Program-made: the position numbers and the translations under genes
In this document: positions 8,956 to 17,815 of the stretch, piece by piece
Numbering within the stretch: position 1 is the stretch's first letter
Layout: every line of letters begins with the position of its first letter
Assembly (NCBI GenBank): GCA_016720115.1
Contig: JADJXT010000001.1
Coordinates: forward strand, 1,753,085-1,817,084
Reading direction: 5' to 3'
Length of the DNA stretch: 64,000 bases
Source of the DNA: Sphingomonadales bacterium
GTDB taxonomy: Bacteria; Pseudomonadota; Alphaproteobacteria; Sphingomonadales; Sphingomonadaceae
Notes under the pieces: model-generated
What the model saw: the letters and a program-made list of their open reading frames with translations, nothing else
What the model was told of the DNA's origin: nothing
Database searches by the model: none

Positions 8956-10028
8956 CAGAAATTCACCCAGCAATCGAGCAAGGCCTTGGCCAGCCCCTTG
9001 TCTATGGCTTCGGCGGCTTCCTCGACGCCCGAGCGCCAATCCTGCGCATGGCCCGCGATCATCAAAGCGGCGGCGCTGTTGAGGAGGACGGCATCGCGAT
9101 AGGCGCGGTCCTGTTCGCTTTCCTGCGCGCCCGCAAGCAGGCGGCGCAGGGCGTTGGCGTTGTACTGGGCGTCTCCGCCCTTCAAGGCTTGGGGGGCGTG
9201 GTGGGGGAGGCCTGCGGTTTCGGGGGTTATTCTTAGCACCTTCTCAAAACCGTTCGTGTCGAGCGAAGTCGAGACACCCCAAGGCAGGGCACTACCGATA
9301 GGCATCTCGACTTCGCTCGATGCGAACGGGGAATTATCTGGAACGCGCGTCCCAATCCGCACAACCGAACTTGGCCCCGATATCGACAGTTCATCCAGCG
9401 GCTCATCGCCTGCAACCAGCATCGCATCTTCATAGCCGAGCAGTTCGAGCGCGCCTGCATATACGCCCAGGAAATCGGGGCGGGCGACGCCGATCAGCTG
9501 GCGTTTGACCCCCGCCGGATTGCAGGCGGGGCCGCAGAGGTTGAAGATGGTGCGCCGCCCGATGTCCTTGCGGATCGGGGCGAGGCGGCCGAGGGCCGGG
9601 TGATATTTCTGCGCAAAGAGGAAGGCGATGCCAAGGTCGGCGAGTGTCGCCTCCGCCGTTTGCGCCGCGCGGTCGAGATTGAGGCCCAACGCCTCGAGCG
9701 TATCGGCGCCGCCTGCCTTGCTCGATGCCGCGCGGTTGCCATGTTTGGCGACAGGCACCTCGCACGCAGCGACCACGATGGCGACCGCAGTCGAGACGTT
9801 GAGGCTGTGCGCGCCATCTCCGCCCGTGCCGCAGACGTCGATCGCCCCTTCAGGCGCGGCCACGCGGATCATGCGCGCACGCATCGCGCGGATCGCACCG
9901 GCGATTTCCTCTGAGGTTTCGTCGCGTTCGGCCATTTCGATCAAGGTGGCCTTGATCTCGGCGTCCGGCATTTCGCCGTCGAACATCCGGCTGAACAGGG
10001 CTTCGGATTGGGCGAGGGTAAGGGTCAC
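8955..10028 (-). CDS. trpD: Anthranilate phosphoribosyltransferase with an in-frame repeat insertion
   Basis: 357 aa, longer than the usual ~330-345. It transfers phosphoribosyl from PRPP to anthranilate. Motifs: CGTGGDGAHSLNVST, KHGNRAASSKAGGADTLEALG, and NLCGPACNPAGVKRQLIGV. Between VVRIG and LRITPETAGL there are ~38 extra residues that break normal family alignment. They are encoded by a palindromic element at 9249-9331 and its flanks, and the frame is kept. The insertion sits in the C-terminal alpha/beta domain, probably a surface loop, so activity may survive. It overlaps trpG by 4 nt and trpC by 1 nt. Confidence 0.94.
   Translation of the reverse strand: MTLTLAQSEALFSRMFDGEMPDAEIKATLIEMAERDETSEEIAGAIRAMRARMIRVAAPEGAIDVCGTGGDGAHSLNVSTAVAIVVAACEVPVAKHGNRAASSKAGGADTLEALGLNLDRAAQTAEATLADLGIAFLFAQKYHPALGRLAPIRKDIGRRTIFNLCGPACNPAGVKRQLIGVARPDFLGVYAGALELLGYEDAMLVAGDEPLDELSISGPSSVVRIGTRVPDNSPFASSEVEMPIGSALPWGVSTSLDTNGFEKVLRITPETAGLPHHAPQALKGGDAQYNANALRRLLAGAQESEQDRAYRDAVLLNSAAALMIAGHAQDWRSGVEEAAEAIDKGLAKALLDCWVNF
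9249..9331. repeat. Palindromic repeat inserted in frame in trpD
   Basis: The left arm (about 9249-9279) and right arm (about 9302-9331) share CGTTCG, then 3 divergent bases, then CGAGCGAAGTCGAGA in inverted orientation. A ~22-bp spacer lies between them. The core CGAGCGAAGTCGAGA is of the type I know as a dispersed palindrome in sphingomonad genomes. Here it is translated as part of TrpD. Confidence 0.8.
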
Positions 10029-10621
10029 ACCCGCTCCTTCGGCGTCATCCCGGCCAGCACCATGAAATTCGCCAGCATGGCATGGCCATGCTCGGTGGCG
10101 ATGCTTTCGGGGTGGAACTGCACGCCGTGGATGGGGAGGTCGCAGTGGCGGAAGCCCATTACATGGCCATCATCGCTGGTGGCGTTGACGACGAGGCTGT
10201 CGGGAATGTCCTCGACGATCAGCGAGTGATAACGTGTCGCGGTGAAGGGCGAGGGGAGGCCTGCAAACAGCCCGCTCCTGTCATGGCTGACGGGTGACGT
10301 CTTACCGTGCATCAACCCGCCGCGCACCACCTTGCCGCCGAAATGCTGGCCGATGGTCTGGTGGCCCAGACATACACCGAGCAGCGGCTTTTTCGCCTCG
10401 GCACAGGCGGCGACCATATCGAGGCAGATGCCCGCCTCATTGGGCGTGCACGGGCCGGGGGAAAGCAGAAAGGCTTGCGCGCCGCTCGACAGTGCCTGAA
10501 CGGCGGAAATGGCATCGTTGCGCACTACTTTCACCTCGGCACCCAGTTCCTGCAGATAATGCACCAGGTTGAAGGTGAAGCTGTCATAATTGTCGATGAC
10601 GAGGATGCGGTTATTGCTCAT
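10025..10621 (-). CDS. trpG: Anthranilate synthase component II (glutamine amidotransferase)
   Basis: 198 aa from MSNNRILVIDNYDSF; upstream in-frame codons lack family similarity. A class I glutamine amidotransferase that supplies ammonia to TrpE. The catalytic triad is visible: Cys in GVCLGHQTIG, and His/Glu in GVQFHPESIATEHG. Its ATG overlaps the trpE stop (ATGA) and its own stop overlaps trpD, indicating tight coupling inside the trp operon. Confidence 0.95.
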   Translation of the reverse strand: MSNNRILVIDNYDSFTFNLVHYLQELGAEVKVVRNDAISAVQALSSGAQAFLLSPGPCTPNEAGICLDMVAACAEAKKPLLGVCLGHQTIGQHFGGKVVRGGLMHGKTSPVSHDRSGLFAGLPSPFTATRYHSLIVEDIPDSLVVNATSDDGHVMGFRHCDLPIHGVQFHPESIATEHGHAMLANFMVLAGMTPKERV

Positions 10622-12224
10622 TGCCCGAACCCTGCCTCTCCGGCGACGCGGACGGCTTCGCGCGCGGCGGCCATCAGCGCGCTTGCCTTGGCCTCGCATT
10701 CGCGCTGCTCATAATCGGGGTTGCTGTCGGCGACGATGCCTGCGCCTGCCTGCACATGCAGCATCCCGTCCTTGACTATACCGGTGCGCAGCACGATGCA
10801 GCTGTCCATATTGCCATCGGGGCTGAAATAGCCGACGCCGCCGGCATAAGCACCGCGGGTTTCGGGTTCGAGTTCGGCGATGATCTCGCAGGCGCGGACC
10901 TTGGGTGCGCCGCTGACCGTGCCTGCGGGGAAGCCTGCGAACAGCGCGTCGAGTGCGTCCTTGCCCTTGGCGAGGCGACCAACAACGTTCGAGACGATGT
11001 GCATCACATGGCTGTAAAATTCGACCATATAGCTGTCGGTTACGGTGACGCTGCCACCCTCGGTCACGCGGCCGACATCGTTACGACCGAGATCGAGCAG
11101 CATCAGATGTTCGGCGCGTTCCTTGGGATCGGCGAGCAGGCTGTCGCGGTTTTCTGAATCCTCCAGCGCGGTCTTGCCGCGTGGGCGGGTGCCCGCAATC
11201 GGGCGGATGGTCACTTCGCCATCGCGCACGCGAACCAGGATTTCGGGGCTGGAGCCGATGAGGGCAAAGCCAGGCATGTCGAGGAAGTAGAGGAAAGGCG
11301 AGGGATTGATCCGCCGCAGCGCGCGGTAGAGATCGACCGGGGGCAGGGTGAAGGGTAGCGAGAAACGCTGCGCGAGCACGACCTGGAAGATATCACCTGC
11401 CGCGATATAGTCCTTCGCCTTCAATACCATTTTTTCATATTGGCCGGGGGTGAGTGCGGGTGTTGGAACCCCCTCCTCTTCAGGGGAGGGGTAGTGAGAC
11501 TTGGCAACTTGTTGCCTAGTCGCAGCGGGGTGGGGAGACGCCGTCAAAGCTTGTGCCTGGCCGACAGGCCCCACCCCAACCCCTCCCCTGAAGGGGAGGG
11601 GCTTGGAGAGCTTTGCGGCGACCGCATCGATCCGGTCATAGGCTGCCTCGATCAACCGGTCGGGATCGCCGCCTTCGGGCCAGATGGGGGCGGCGATGTA
11701 GAGCCGGTCGGTGAGCCGGTCGAACACCAGCACCACTGTAGGCCGCACGAACATCATGTCGGGCACGCCGATGGGGTTGGCGGGCGGGCGCGGCAGTTTT
11801 TCAACCAGCCCTATCGTTTCGTATCCGAAATGGCCGACAAGGCAGGCAAAGGCCGCAGGCAGCCCTTCTGGCATATCGATGCGGCAGGTTTCGACCAGCT
11901 TCCGCAAGGATGCAAGCGCAGCTTCGCCGGTCGGCGCAAAGGCCGTCCGGTCGGTCTGCCAGTTGCGGTTGATTTCGGCGGCGTCGCCCTCGGCGCGGAA
12001 AACAAGGTCCGGGGCAAGGCCGATCAGGCTGTACCGCCCGCGCACCGCCCCGCCTTCGACCGATTCAGGATGAAATCACCGCGCCCCGCCTCAAACAGCT
12101 TGAGTGCGGCGGAAACGGGGGTTTCGGTGTCGGCAATCAGATCGCGCCACACGATCGCGGACTGGCCAGCGGCCAATTGGGCGCGTGCGACATCGGCAGG
12201 GCGGGTAGAGCTGGTGTCGTTCAT
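10618..12224 (-). pseudogene. trpE: Anthranilate synthase component I, frameshifted near the N-terminus
   Basis: The first ~52 residues (from MNDTSSTRP at 12224) and the remaining ~475 lie in two frames. Adding one base at about 12065, turning CTGAATCGG into CTGGAATCGG, restores FILES-VEGG-AVRGRYSL. The break falls in the LLES-type segment that in this family senses tryptophan. The catalytic region is intact: SSPEILVRV, IAGTRPRGKT, DLGRNDVGRV, VSGAPKVRACEI. A second oddity is a ~46-residue in-frame repeat insertion between the N-terminal and chorismate-binding domains. The gene starts 16 bp after ppiD and overlaps trpG. Either sequencing error or a real auxotrophic lesion is possible. Confidence 0.9.
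11466..11603. repeat. Palindromic G/C-rich repeat inserted in frame in trpE
   Basis: A ~138-bp element with hairpins at each end. The right one, 11580-11601, is a perfect 9-bp stem (CCCCTCCCC) with loop TGAA. The left one (~11469-11492) is a near copy in inverse orientation. An inner complementary pair is GGGGTGGGG near 11527 with CCCCACCCC near 11570. It is translated within TrpE without breaking the frame. It resembles intergenic CCCCTCCC...GGGAGGGG palindromes such as the one at 17301-17328. Confidence 0.8.
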
Positions 12225-12240
12225 ACCCGTCTGCAATGCC

Positions 12241-14184
12241 CTACTGTGCCGCGTCCTGATTGGTCAGGCGACGACGGATATCCTTGATGGCGCTGTCATT
12301 CTTGCTGACGCCTACTTCGGCGCGCGCGGCATTGATCAGCTGCGCGGCATATTCCTGCTGCAACAGGCCCAGCATTTCCTGACGGCGTGCGGCAACCAAT
12401 TCGGCATTCTTGCTCGCATCACCCTTGATAACCTCGTTGAGATGCACGACAAACCAACCTTGGCTGCGACCGGCATCGAGCGTTTTGGACGTGCCCTTCT
12501 TCATGGCGAACATCATCGCGAGCGGCGGCGGCATTTGTTGCCCTTCGCGGTTGAGATCCATCCGGCTTCCCGACACGCTTTCGACGGCGGGCAATTTGGT
12601 GCCGACAGTCGCCATGGCATCGGCAAGCGATTTGCCGCCAAGCACCGCGCGCTGCACCTGATCGGCAACGGCCTTTGCCTTCTTCGAGCCTTCGGCGAGG
12701 GCCCATTGCTGGACAACGATGTCGCGCACCTCAGCGAGCGGCGGAGGCGCGGCCTCCTCAAAATCGGCGACCGAAACAATCGCGAATTTTTCACCCGGAA
12801 CGATCTCGATCAACTGCGCCTCGCCATCGCTTTCCATTTCGAAGGCGGTGGGCAGGATGCGCTGCATTTCCGCGATGGGCTTGTAAGCGGGCGACGCCGG
12901 GTTCTGACCGTTGGCGAAAAGCTTTGGCGTGGTTTCGACCTTCAGACCATTGGCTTTCGCCATATCCGCGATGGTCGCGCCGCCCGCCAGTTCGTCCTCG
13001 ATTTCGGAGGTGAGGTCGGAGAGCAGTTCCGTCTTCTTCTGCGTTGCAATCGTCTTGGCAATTTCGGCGCTGACAGAGGCGAGCGGACGCGCAGCGATCT
13101 GGTTCACCGCATCCACCTTGACCACATACCAGCCCAGCCCGCCGCGGGTCGGAGTGGCAGTGTTTCCGGCTGCAGTCGCAAATACCGCGTCTGCAACAGC
13201 CTTTGAAGCCGCGGAGGTAAGTGCCTCGCGGGACATGCCCTTGTTGCTGGTGGCGCTGAGGCCCAGCTCGCCTGCAACGGCGACCATCGACTGGCCTGCA
13301 TTCAGCTTGGCCAATGCCGCCTTGGCCGCAGCTTCGGTCGGGAAAACCAACTGGCTGAGGTCACGGGTCTGCGATGCCGCATATTGTTTGGCATTGGCCT
13401 TGTAATAATCGGCAATTTCCTGCGCCGTCGCATCGGCCTTTGAATCGACAATCGAGGCATCGAAAATCGCGTAACCGATCGCGCGCTTTTCGGGGATGGT
13501 GAAGCGCGCGGAATTGGCGCGGTAATAAGCCTGCAATTGGGCGTCGGTCGGTGCAGCAGTCGGCAGAAATGCCTGCGACGGCACCAGAGCGACAGTGCCC
13601 GCACGCTTTTCCAGTAGCAGCGAGGCATAAGGCAGGACGAGGCTGTTGGGGGCGGGAGCGCCGACGCCAGCGATGGGAAGCATCTGCTGCGCGTACAGAT
13701 TCTGCGTGAAATCGTCGCGGATCATCTGCTCTGTAAGATCGAGGCCTTGCAGAAATGCCTGGAAGGCCTGCTGGCTGAACTTGCCGTCAGGGCCATTTAC
13801 GTTGGGCAGTTTGCGAAGTTCGGAATCGACCAGACGCTTGCTCACCGCAATGCCATGCTCTTCGCCAAAGGCAGAAAGCGCATAACGATTGATCAGCCGG
13901 TCGAGCGTGCCGTCAAGCCCGCCGCTTTCGACAAATTTCGCCATGTCCAGCGTGGGATTGTCGCGGCGTTCGGCGCGCAGGCTGTTGTCGAGCAGATCCT
14001 GAAACTCGCCCAGACCGATCTTCTTGCTGCCCACCTTGGCGACATGGCCCTGGCCCAATCCGCCAAAGCTGCCGGAGCCTGTGACATCGCCGAGTGCAAA
14101 GGCAAAACCGACCAGCACGACAAAGGCGAGGGCAAAAGCAGCGCCCCAGCGAGAACCCAAAAGCTTGCGGATAAAACTGATCAT
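12241..14184 (-). CDS. ppiD: PpiD/SurA-type periplasmic peptidyl-prolyl isomerase
   Basis: 647 aa from MISFIRKLLGSRWG. A short cytoplasmic tail is followed by one membrane helix (~14-33) and a long periplasmic part. That part contains a SurA_N-like chaperone region (~35-230), a parvulin-type rotamase region (~240-360) and a C-terminal chaperone-like tail. It fits PpiD, a membrane-anchored folding helper near the Sec translocon. The upstream MRIAIVFFRTD extension is not family-like. The trpE start lies 16 bp downstream, so the trp genes probably share its transcript. tpiA is divergent across ~160 bp. Confidence 0.88.
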   Translation of the reverse strand: MISFIRKLLGSRWGAAFALAFVVLVGFAFALGDVTGSGSFGGLGQGHVAKVGSKKIGLGEFQDLLDNSLRAERRDNPTLDMAKFVESGGLDGTLDRLINRYALSAFGEEHGIAVSKRLVDSELRKLPNVNGPDGKFSQQAFQAFLQGLDLTEQMIRDDFTQNLYAQQMLPIAGVGAPAPNSLVLPYASLLLEKRAGTVALVPSQAFLPTAAPTDAQLQAYYRANSARFTIPEKRAIGYAIFDASIVDSKADATAQEIADYYKANAKQYAASQTRDLSQLVFPTEAAAKAALAKLNAGQSMVAVAGELGLSATSNKGMSREALTSAASKAVADAVFATAAGNTATPTRGGLGWYVVKVDAVNQIAARPLASVSAEIAKTIATQKKTELLSDLTSEIEDELAGGATIADMAKANGLKVETTPKLFANGQNPASPAYKPIAEMQRILPTAFEMESDGEAQLIEIVPGEKFAIVSVADFEEAAPPPLAEVRDIVVQQWALAEGSKKAKAVADQVQRAVLGGKSLADAMATVGTKLPAVESVSGSRMDLNREGQQMPPPLAMMFAMKKGTSKTLDAGRSQGWFVVHLNEVIKGDASKNAELVAARRQEMLGLLQQEYAAQLINAARAEVGVSKNDSAIKDIRRRLTNQDAAQ

Positions 14185-14344
14185 GTCTGTCCTGAAAAAA
14201 ACTATGGCTATGCGCAATTGGCGCCCGCTTTAGGCGGCAGTGCGCAGGCAATCAAGCGCGAAGGCCATTTGGATTTGTGGCGCTGATTTGCTAGCGGGCC
14301 GAATCGAAATTAACCCTTTATCCAGACCGGCAGAGGAACACAGG

Positions 14345-15085
14345 ATGCGCAAGCTGATCGCAGGCAATTGGAAAATGAACGGGCTGCTCGCCGAATTGGA
14401 GGATGTTGCAGCAATCAGCGAGGCGGTGGCAGCCCATCCGTCGGTCGATACGGCATTGTGCATTCCGGCAACGCTGATCCGCCCGGCGGCAGGGCGTTTT
14501 GCAGACATGGCGATTGGCGGTCAGGACTGCCACATGGCCGTTTCAGGCGCGCATACTGGGTGCGTTTCGGCAGAAATGCTGGCAGACGCCGGGGCTAAGC
14601 TGACCATTGTTGGCCATAGCGAACGCCGCGCTGCGCAAGGTGAGAGCGATGCCGATATTCGCGGCAAGGCATTGGCCGCCAGGCGGGCAGGGATAGCGGC
14701 TATTGTTTGCGTCGGCGAGACCGAAGCGGAACGCGATGCGGGGCAAGCGGAAGCAGTGGTGCTACATCAACTGACAGGTTCGTTAACCGATGATGCGACA
14801 GGCGACTGGCTGTCGGTTGCTTATGAACCGGTTTGGGCGATCGGCACCGGTCGCATCCCGTCCGTCGAAGATGTCGCAGCGATGCACGCGGCGATCCGCG
14901 CCGCGCTGGTCGCCCGCTTCGGAGCCGGAGGCGCTGATATTCGCATTCTTTACGGCGGATCGATGAATGGCGAAAATGCCGCCAGCCTGCTCGCAATCCC
15001 CAATGTCGATGGCGGCCTCATTGGTGGCGCGAGCCTGAAAGCCGAAAAATTCCTGCCGATTGTGGCCGCTGCTGCATCTGCTTGA
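14345..15085 (+). CDS. tpiA: Triosephosphate isomerase
   Basis: 246 aa. Interconverts dihydroxyacetone phosphate and glyceraldehyde 3-phosphate. Catalytic segments: GNWKMNG (Lys), GHSERR (His), AYEPVWAIGTG (Glu and loop 6), LYGGSMNGENA (phosphate binding). I start at MRKLIAGN at 14345; the frame stays open upstream without similarity. It is the first gene of a plus-strand run tpiA-secG-pyrG. Confidence 0.96.
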   Translation: MRKLIAGNWKMNGLLAELEDVAAISEAVAAHPSVDTALCIPATLIRPAAGRFADMAIGGQDCHMAVSGAHTGCVSAEMLADAGAKLTIVGHSERRAAQGESDADIRGKALAARRAGIAAIVCVGETEAERDAGQAEAVVLHQLTGSLTDDATGDWLSVAYEPVWAIGTGRIPSVEDVAAMHAAIRAALVARFGAGGADIRILYGGSMNGENAASLLAIPNVDGGLIGGASLKAEKFLPIVAAAASA

Positions 15086-15170
15086 GCGATAACATTTGAA
15101 AAGAATGGCAGCCCTCCCTATGTGGGCGGCATTCCGGCCATGCGGCCACACAGATTAATCGGACAGACTA

Positions 15171-15548
15171 ATGGGCCTCTTTCACTTCCTCCTCGTCGTT
15201 TTCGCCGTTGTTGCGGCTGCGCTGGTTGGTGTCATTCTGATGCAGCGTTCGGAAGGTGGCGGTTTGGGAATGGGTGGCAGCCCCTCCGGCCTCATGTCCG
15301 CACGCGGCGCGGGTGACTTCCTGACGCGGACCACGGCTATCCTTGCCACGCTATTCGTGATTCTGGCCATCGCGATGGCGTTCGTTTCAGCGAAGCGTGG
15401 CGCTCCCGCAGGCGTCGATGAAACACTTGAACGTGCAGCCCCGGCTGCCCAGCAACAAGCCGATCCGGATGCCGCGCCCGCTGAAGCCCCAGCTGCAGAC
15501 AAGGCGGCACCCGCCGCTCCGGCGAGCGAAGTTCCACTCGACAAATAA
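15171..15548 (+). CDS. secG: Preprotein translocase subunit SecG
   Basis: 125 aa. Two membrane helices (~3-22 and ~52-72) flank the conserved cytoplasmic loop with LMQRSEGGGLGMGG. SecG assists SecYE in protein export. The ~50-residue C-terminal tail is Ala/Pro-rich and low-complexity, common in alphaproteobacterial SecG. It lies between tpiA and pyrG on the same strand, a neighbourhood often seen in this group. Confidence 0.93.
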   Translation: MGLFHFLLVVFAVVAAALVGVILMQRSEGGGLGMGGSPSGLMSARGAGDFLTRTTAILATLFVILAIAMAFVSAKRGAPAGVDETLERAAPAAQQQADPDAAPAEAPAADKAAPAAPASEVPLDK

Positions 15549-15663
15549 TCGCGACAACCGGACGCCCGGGCGCGGCATGCGCTTTGGCATCCACAATTAT
15601 TTTGTTCCGGCGGGCATTCGCCCCTTGCCGAATCCCTGAAACTTGTCTTAGGCCTTTCCTCCC

Positions 15664-17298
15664 ATGGCGCGGTACATTTTCATCACCGGCGGCGTGGTCT
15701 CCTCGCTTGGCAAAGGTCTTATGGCAGCTTCTCTGGCTGCCCTTTTGCAGGCGCGTGGCTACAAGGTCCGCATTCGTAAATTCGATCCCTATCTCAATGT
15801 CGATCCGGGCACGATGTCACCCTATCAGCATGGCGAAGTCTATGTGACCGACGACGGAGCAGAGACTGACCTTGATCTTGGCCATTATGAACGCTTCACC
15901 GGCGTTTCGGCCCGGCAATCCGATAATGTTACCTCTGGCCGCATCTATCGCGACATCATCGCGAAGGAACGGCGCGGCGACTATCTGGGTGCGACGGTGC
16001 AGGTGATCCCGCACGTCACCAACGAGATAAAGGATTTCGCAAAGGCCGATACCGAAGACCTTGATTTCGTACTCTGCGAAATCGGCGGAACCGTGGGCGA
16101 CATTGAATCGCTGCCCTTTATCGAGGCGATCCGCCAGTTGCGTAACGAACTGGGGCGCGAACAGACGGTATTCGTCCATGTGACACTGGTTCCCTATATC
16201 GCGGCTGCGGGTGAACTGAAAACCAAGCCGACGCAGCACAGCGTCAAGGAACTGACCGCGCTGGGCGTGCAGCCCGATATCCTGCTGTGCCGTTGCGAAC
16301 ATCCGCTGCCCGAAGGCGAACGGGCCAAGATTGCGGCCTTCTGCAACGTGCGCAAGGAGGCCGTCATTCCGGCACGCGATGCCAAGTCGATCTATGCCGT
16401 GCCGCTGCAATATCACGCTGAAGGGCTGGACTACGAAGTGCTGCGCGCCTTTGGCATCACGCCGGGCGTCGCCCCCGACCTGCGCCGTTGGGAAGACATT
16501 CTTGACCGCCAGCAAAACCCCGAAGGCGAAGTGACGATTGGCGTTGTCGGCAAATATGTCGGGCTGGCTGACGCTTACAAATCACTGAATGAAGCGCTCG
16601 CGCATGGTGGCTTTGCAAACCGGGTGAAAGTCAACATCAACTGGATCGATGCAGAACTGTTCGAAAAGGATGACAGCGACATTGCCGCCGCTCTGGAGCC
16701 AATGCACGCTATCCTTGTTCCCGGCGGGTTCGGGGAGCGTGGTTCCGAAGGCAAAATCGCTGCGGTCCGTTTCGCCCGTGAGCGCAAGGTGCCGTTTTTC
16801 GGCATCTGTCTGGGGATGCAGATGGCCTGCATCGAAGGTGCGCGGAATACAGCGGGGATCGAAATGGCTTCCAGCACCGAATTTGGCCCGACTGATGAGC
16901 CGGTTGTCGGCATCATCACCGAATGGATGACCGAAGAAGGCTTGCAAAAGCGTGAAGCTGGCGGCGATCTGGGTGGCACGATGCGCCTGGGCGCTTATGA
17001 GGCGCAGCTTTCTGGGAACAGCCTTGTTGCAGGCGTATATGGCTCGACCGACATTTCCGAGCGCCACCGGCACCGTTATGAAGTCAATGGGGCCTATAAG
17101 GATCCGCTCGAAAAAGGCGGCTTGATGTTCTCAGGGATGTCGCCCGATGGCCTCTTGCCGGAAATTGTCGAGCGGCCCGACCATCCCTGGTTCATCGGCG
17201 TGCAATTCCACCCCGAACTGAAATCCAAACCCTTCGATCCGCACCCGCTGTTTGCCAGCTTTATTGCGGCAGCTGTGGAGCAGAGCCGGTTGGTGTAG
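15664..17298 (+). CDS. pyrG: CTP synthase
   Basis: 544 aa, full length. The N-terminal synthetase domain starts MARYIFITGGVVSSLGKG (P-loop), with NVDPGTMSPYQHGEV and EIGGTVGDIES. The C-terminal class I amidotransferase domain has the nucleophile Cys in GICLGMQMACIE and the His/Glu pair in VQFHPELKSKP. It aminates UTP to CTP using glutamine. A strong hairpin follows directly after the stop codon. Confidence 0.97.
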   Translation: MARYIFITGGVVSSLGKGLMAASLAALLQARGYKVRIRKFDPYLNVDPGTMSPYQHGEVYVTDDGAETDLDLGHYERFTGVSARQSDNVTSGRIYRDIIAKERRGDYLGATVQVIPHVTNEIKDFAKADTEDLDFVLCEIGGTVGDIESLPFIEAIRQLRNELGREQTVFVHVTLVPYIAAAGELKTKPTQHSVKELTALGVQPDILLCRCEHPLPEGERAKIAAFCNVRKEAVIPARDAKSIYAVPLQYHAEGLDYEVLRAFGITPGVAPDLRRWEDILDRQQNPEGEVTIGVVGKYVGLADAYKSLNEALAHGGFANRVKVNINWIDAELFEKDDSDIAAALEPMHAILVPGGFGERGSEGKIAAVRFARERKVPFFGICLGMQMACIEGARNTAGIEMASSTEFGPTDEPVVGIITEWMTEEGLQKREAGGDLGGTMRLGAYEAQLSGNSLVAGVYGSTDISERHRHRYEVNGAYKDPLEKGGLMFSGMSPDGLLPEIVERPDHPWFIGVQFHPELKSKPFDPHPLFASFIAAAVEQSRLV

Positions 17299-17300
17299 TT

Positions 17301-17328
17301 TCTCCCCTCCCGCTTGCGGGAGGGGAGA
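17301..17328. terminator. Hairpin between convergent pyrG and hsp20
   Basis: A G/C-rich inverted repeat, TCTCCCCTCCCGC on the left and its complement on the right around a very short loop, sits in the 37-bp gap between the two stop codons. It can act as a bidirectional terminator. The same CCCCTCCC palindrome type is found inside trpE, so it may be a dispersed repeat that has taken on this role. No T-tract is present. Confidence 0.6.
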
Positions 17329-17335
17329 ATGTTAA

Positions 17336-17815
17336 TCAAGCAGCCTTGCCGCCCTTTTTCTTCGTTTCGTCATGTTCGATGACCGTCGGCGTCGCACCAC
17401 CGATCAATACTTTGCGCGGCTTCAACTCTTCGGGAACCTGACGCTCAAGCTGGACGATCAGAAGGCCATCGGCGAGGTCGGCCCCCTTCACAAACACATG
17501 GTCCGCGAGTTGGAAGCGGCGTTCGAAATTGCGGTTGGCGATGCCAAGATGCAGGAAGTCGCGATTGTCATTGCCATCGACCTTCTTCTGGCCGGAAACG
17601 ACAAGCAGGTTCTGCTGTGCGGTGATATCGATCTCGTCGGGCTTGAAGCCGGCGACGGCGATCGTCACGACATATTCGGTTTCCGATGTGCGCTCGATGT
17701 TGAACGGGGGGTAGTTGTCGCCCTGTGTTGCCTGACGTGTGTTTTCGAGCAGATCGAAAAGACGGTCAAAGCCTACGGTGGTGCGGCGATAGGGGGTGAA
17801 ATCAAAACGGTTCAT
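17336..17815 (-). CDS. Small heat-shock protein (Hsp20/IbpA type)
   Basis: 159 aa from MNRFDFTPYRRTTVGFDRLF, preceded by a good ribosome-binding site (CAGGAGAATTTGAC). The alpha-crystallin domain covers ~35-135: YPPFNIERTSETEYVVTIA, VAGFKPDEIDI, and FERRFQLADHV. The tail has the Lys-rich KKKGG end. Family role: ATP-independent holdase that keeps unfolding proteins soluble. A heat-shock-like promoter and a 5' UTR hairpin lie upstream. Confidence 0.93.
   Translation of the reverse strand: MNRFDFTPYRRTTVGFDRLFDLLENTRQATQGDNYPPFNIERTSETEYVVTIAVAGFKPDEIDITAQQNLLVVSGQKKVDGNDNRDFLHLGIANRNFERRFQLADHVFVKGADLADGLLIVQLERQVPEELKPRKVLIGGATPTVIEHDETKKKGGKAA

Noticed and set aside
9210..9345. Frameshift or rearrangement in trpD
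   Set aside because: TrpD motifs on both sides are in the same frame; the extra segment is an in-frame palindromic insertion.
11440..13206. 588-codon open frame on the plus strand
   Set aside because: Antisense to trpE and ppiD, and it even spans their junction. No motifs.
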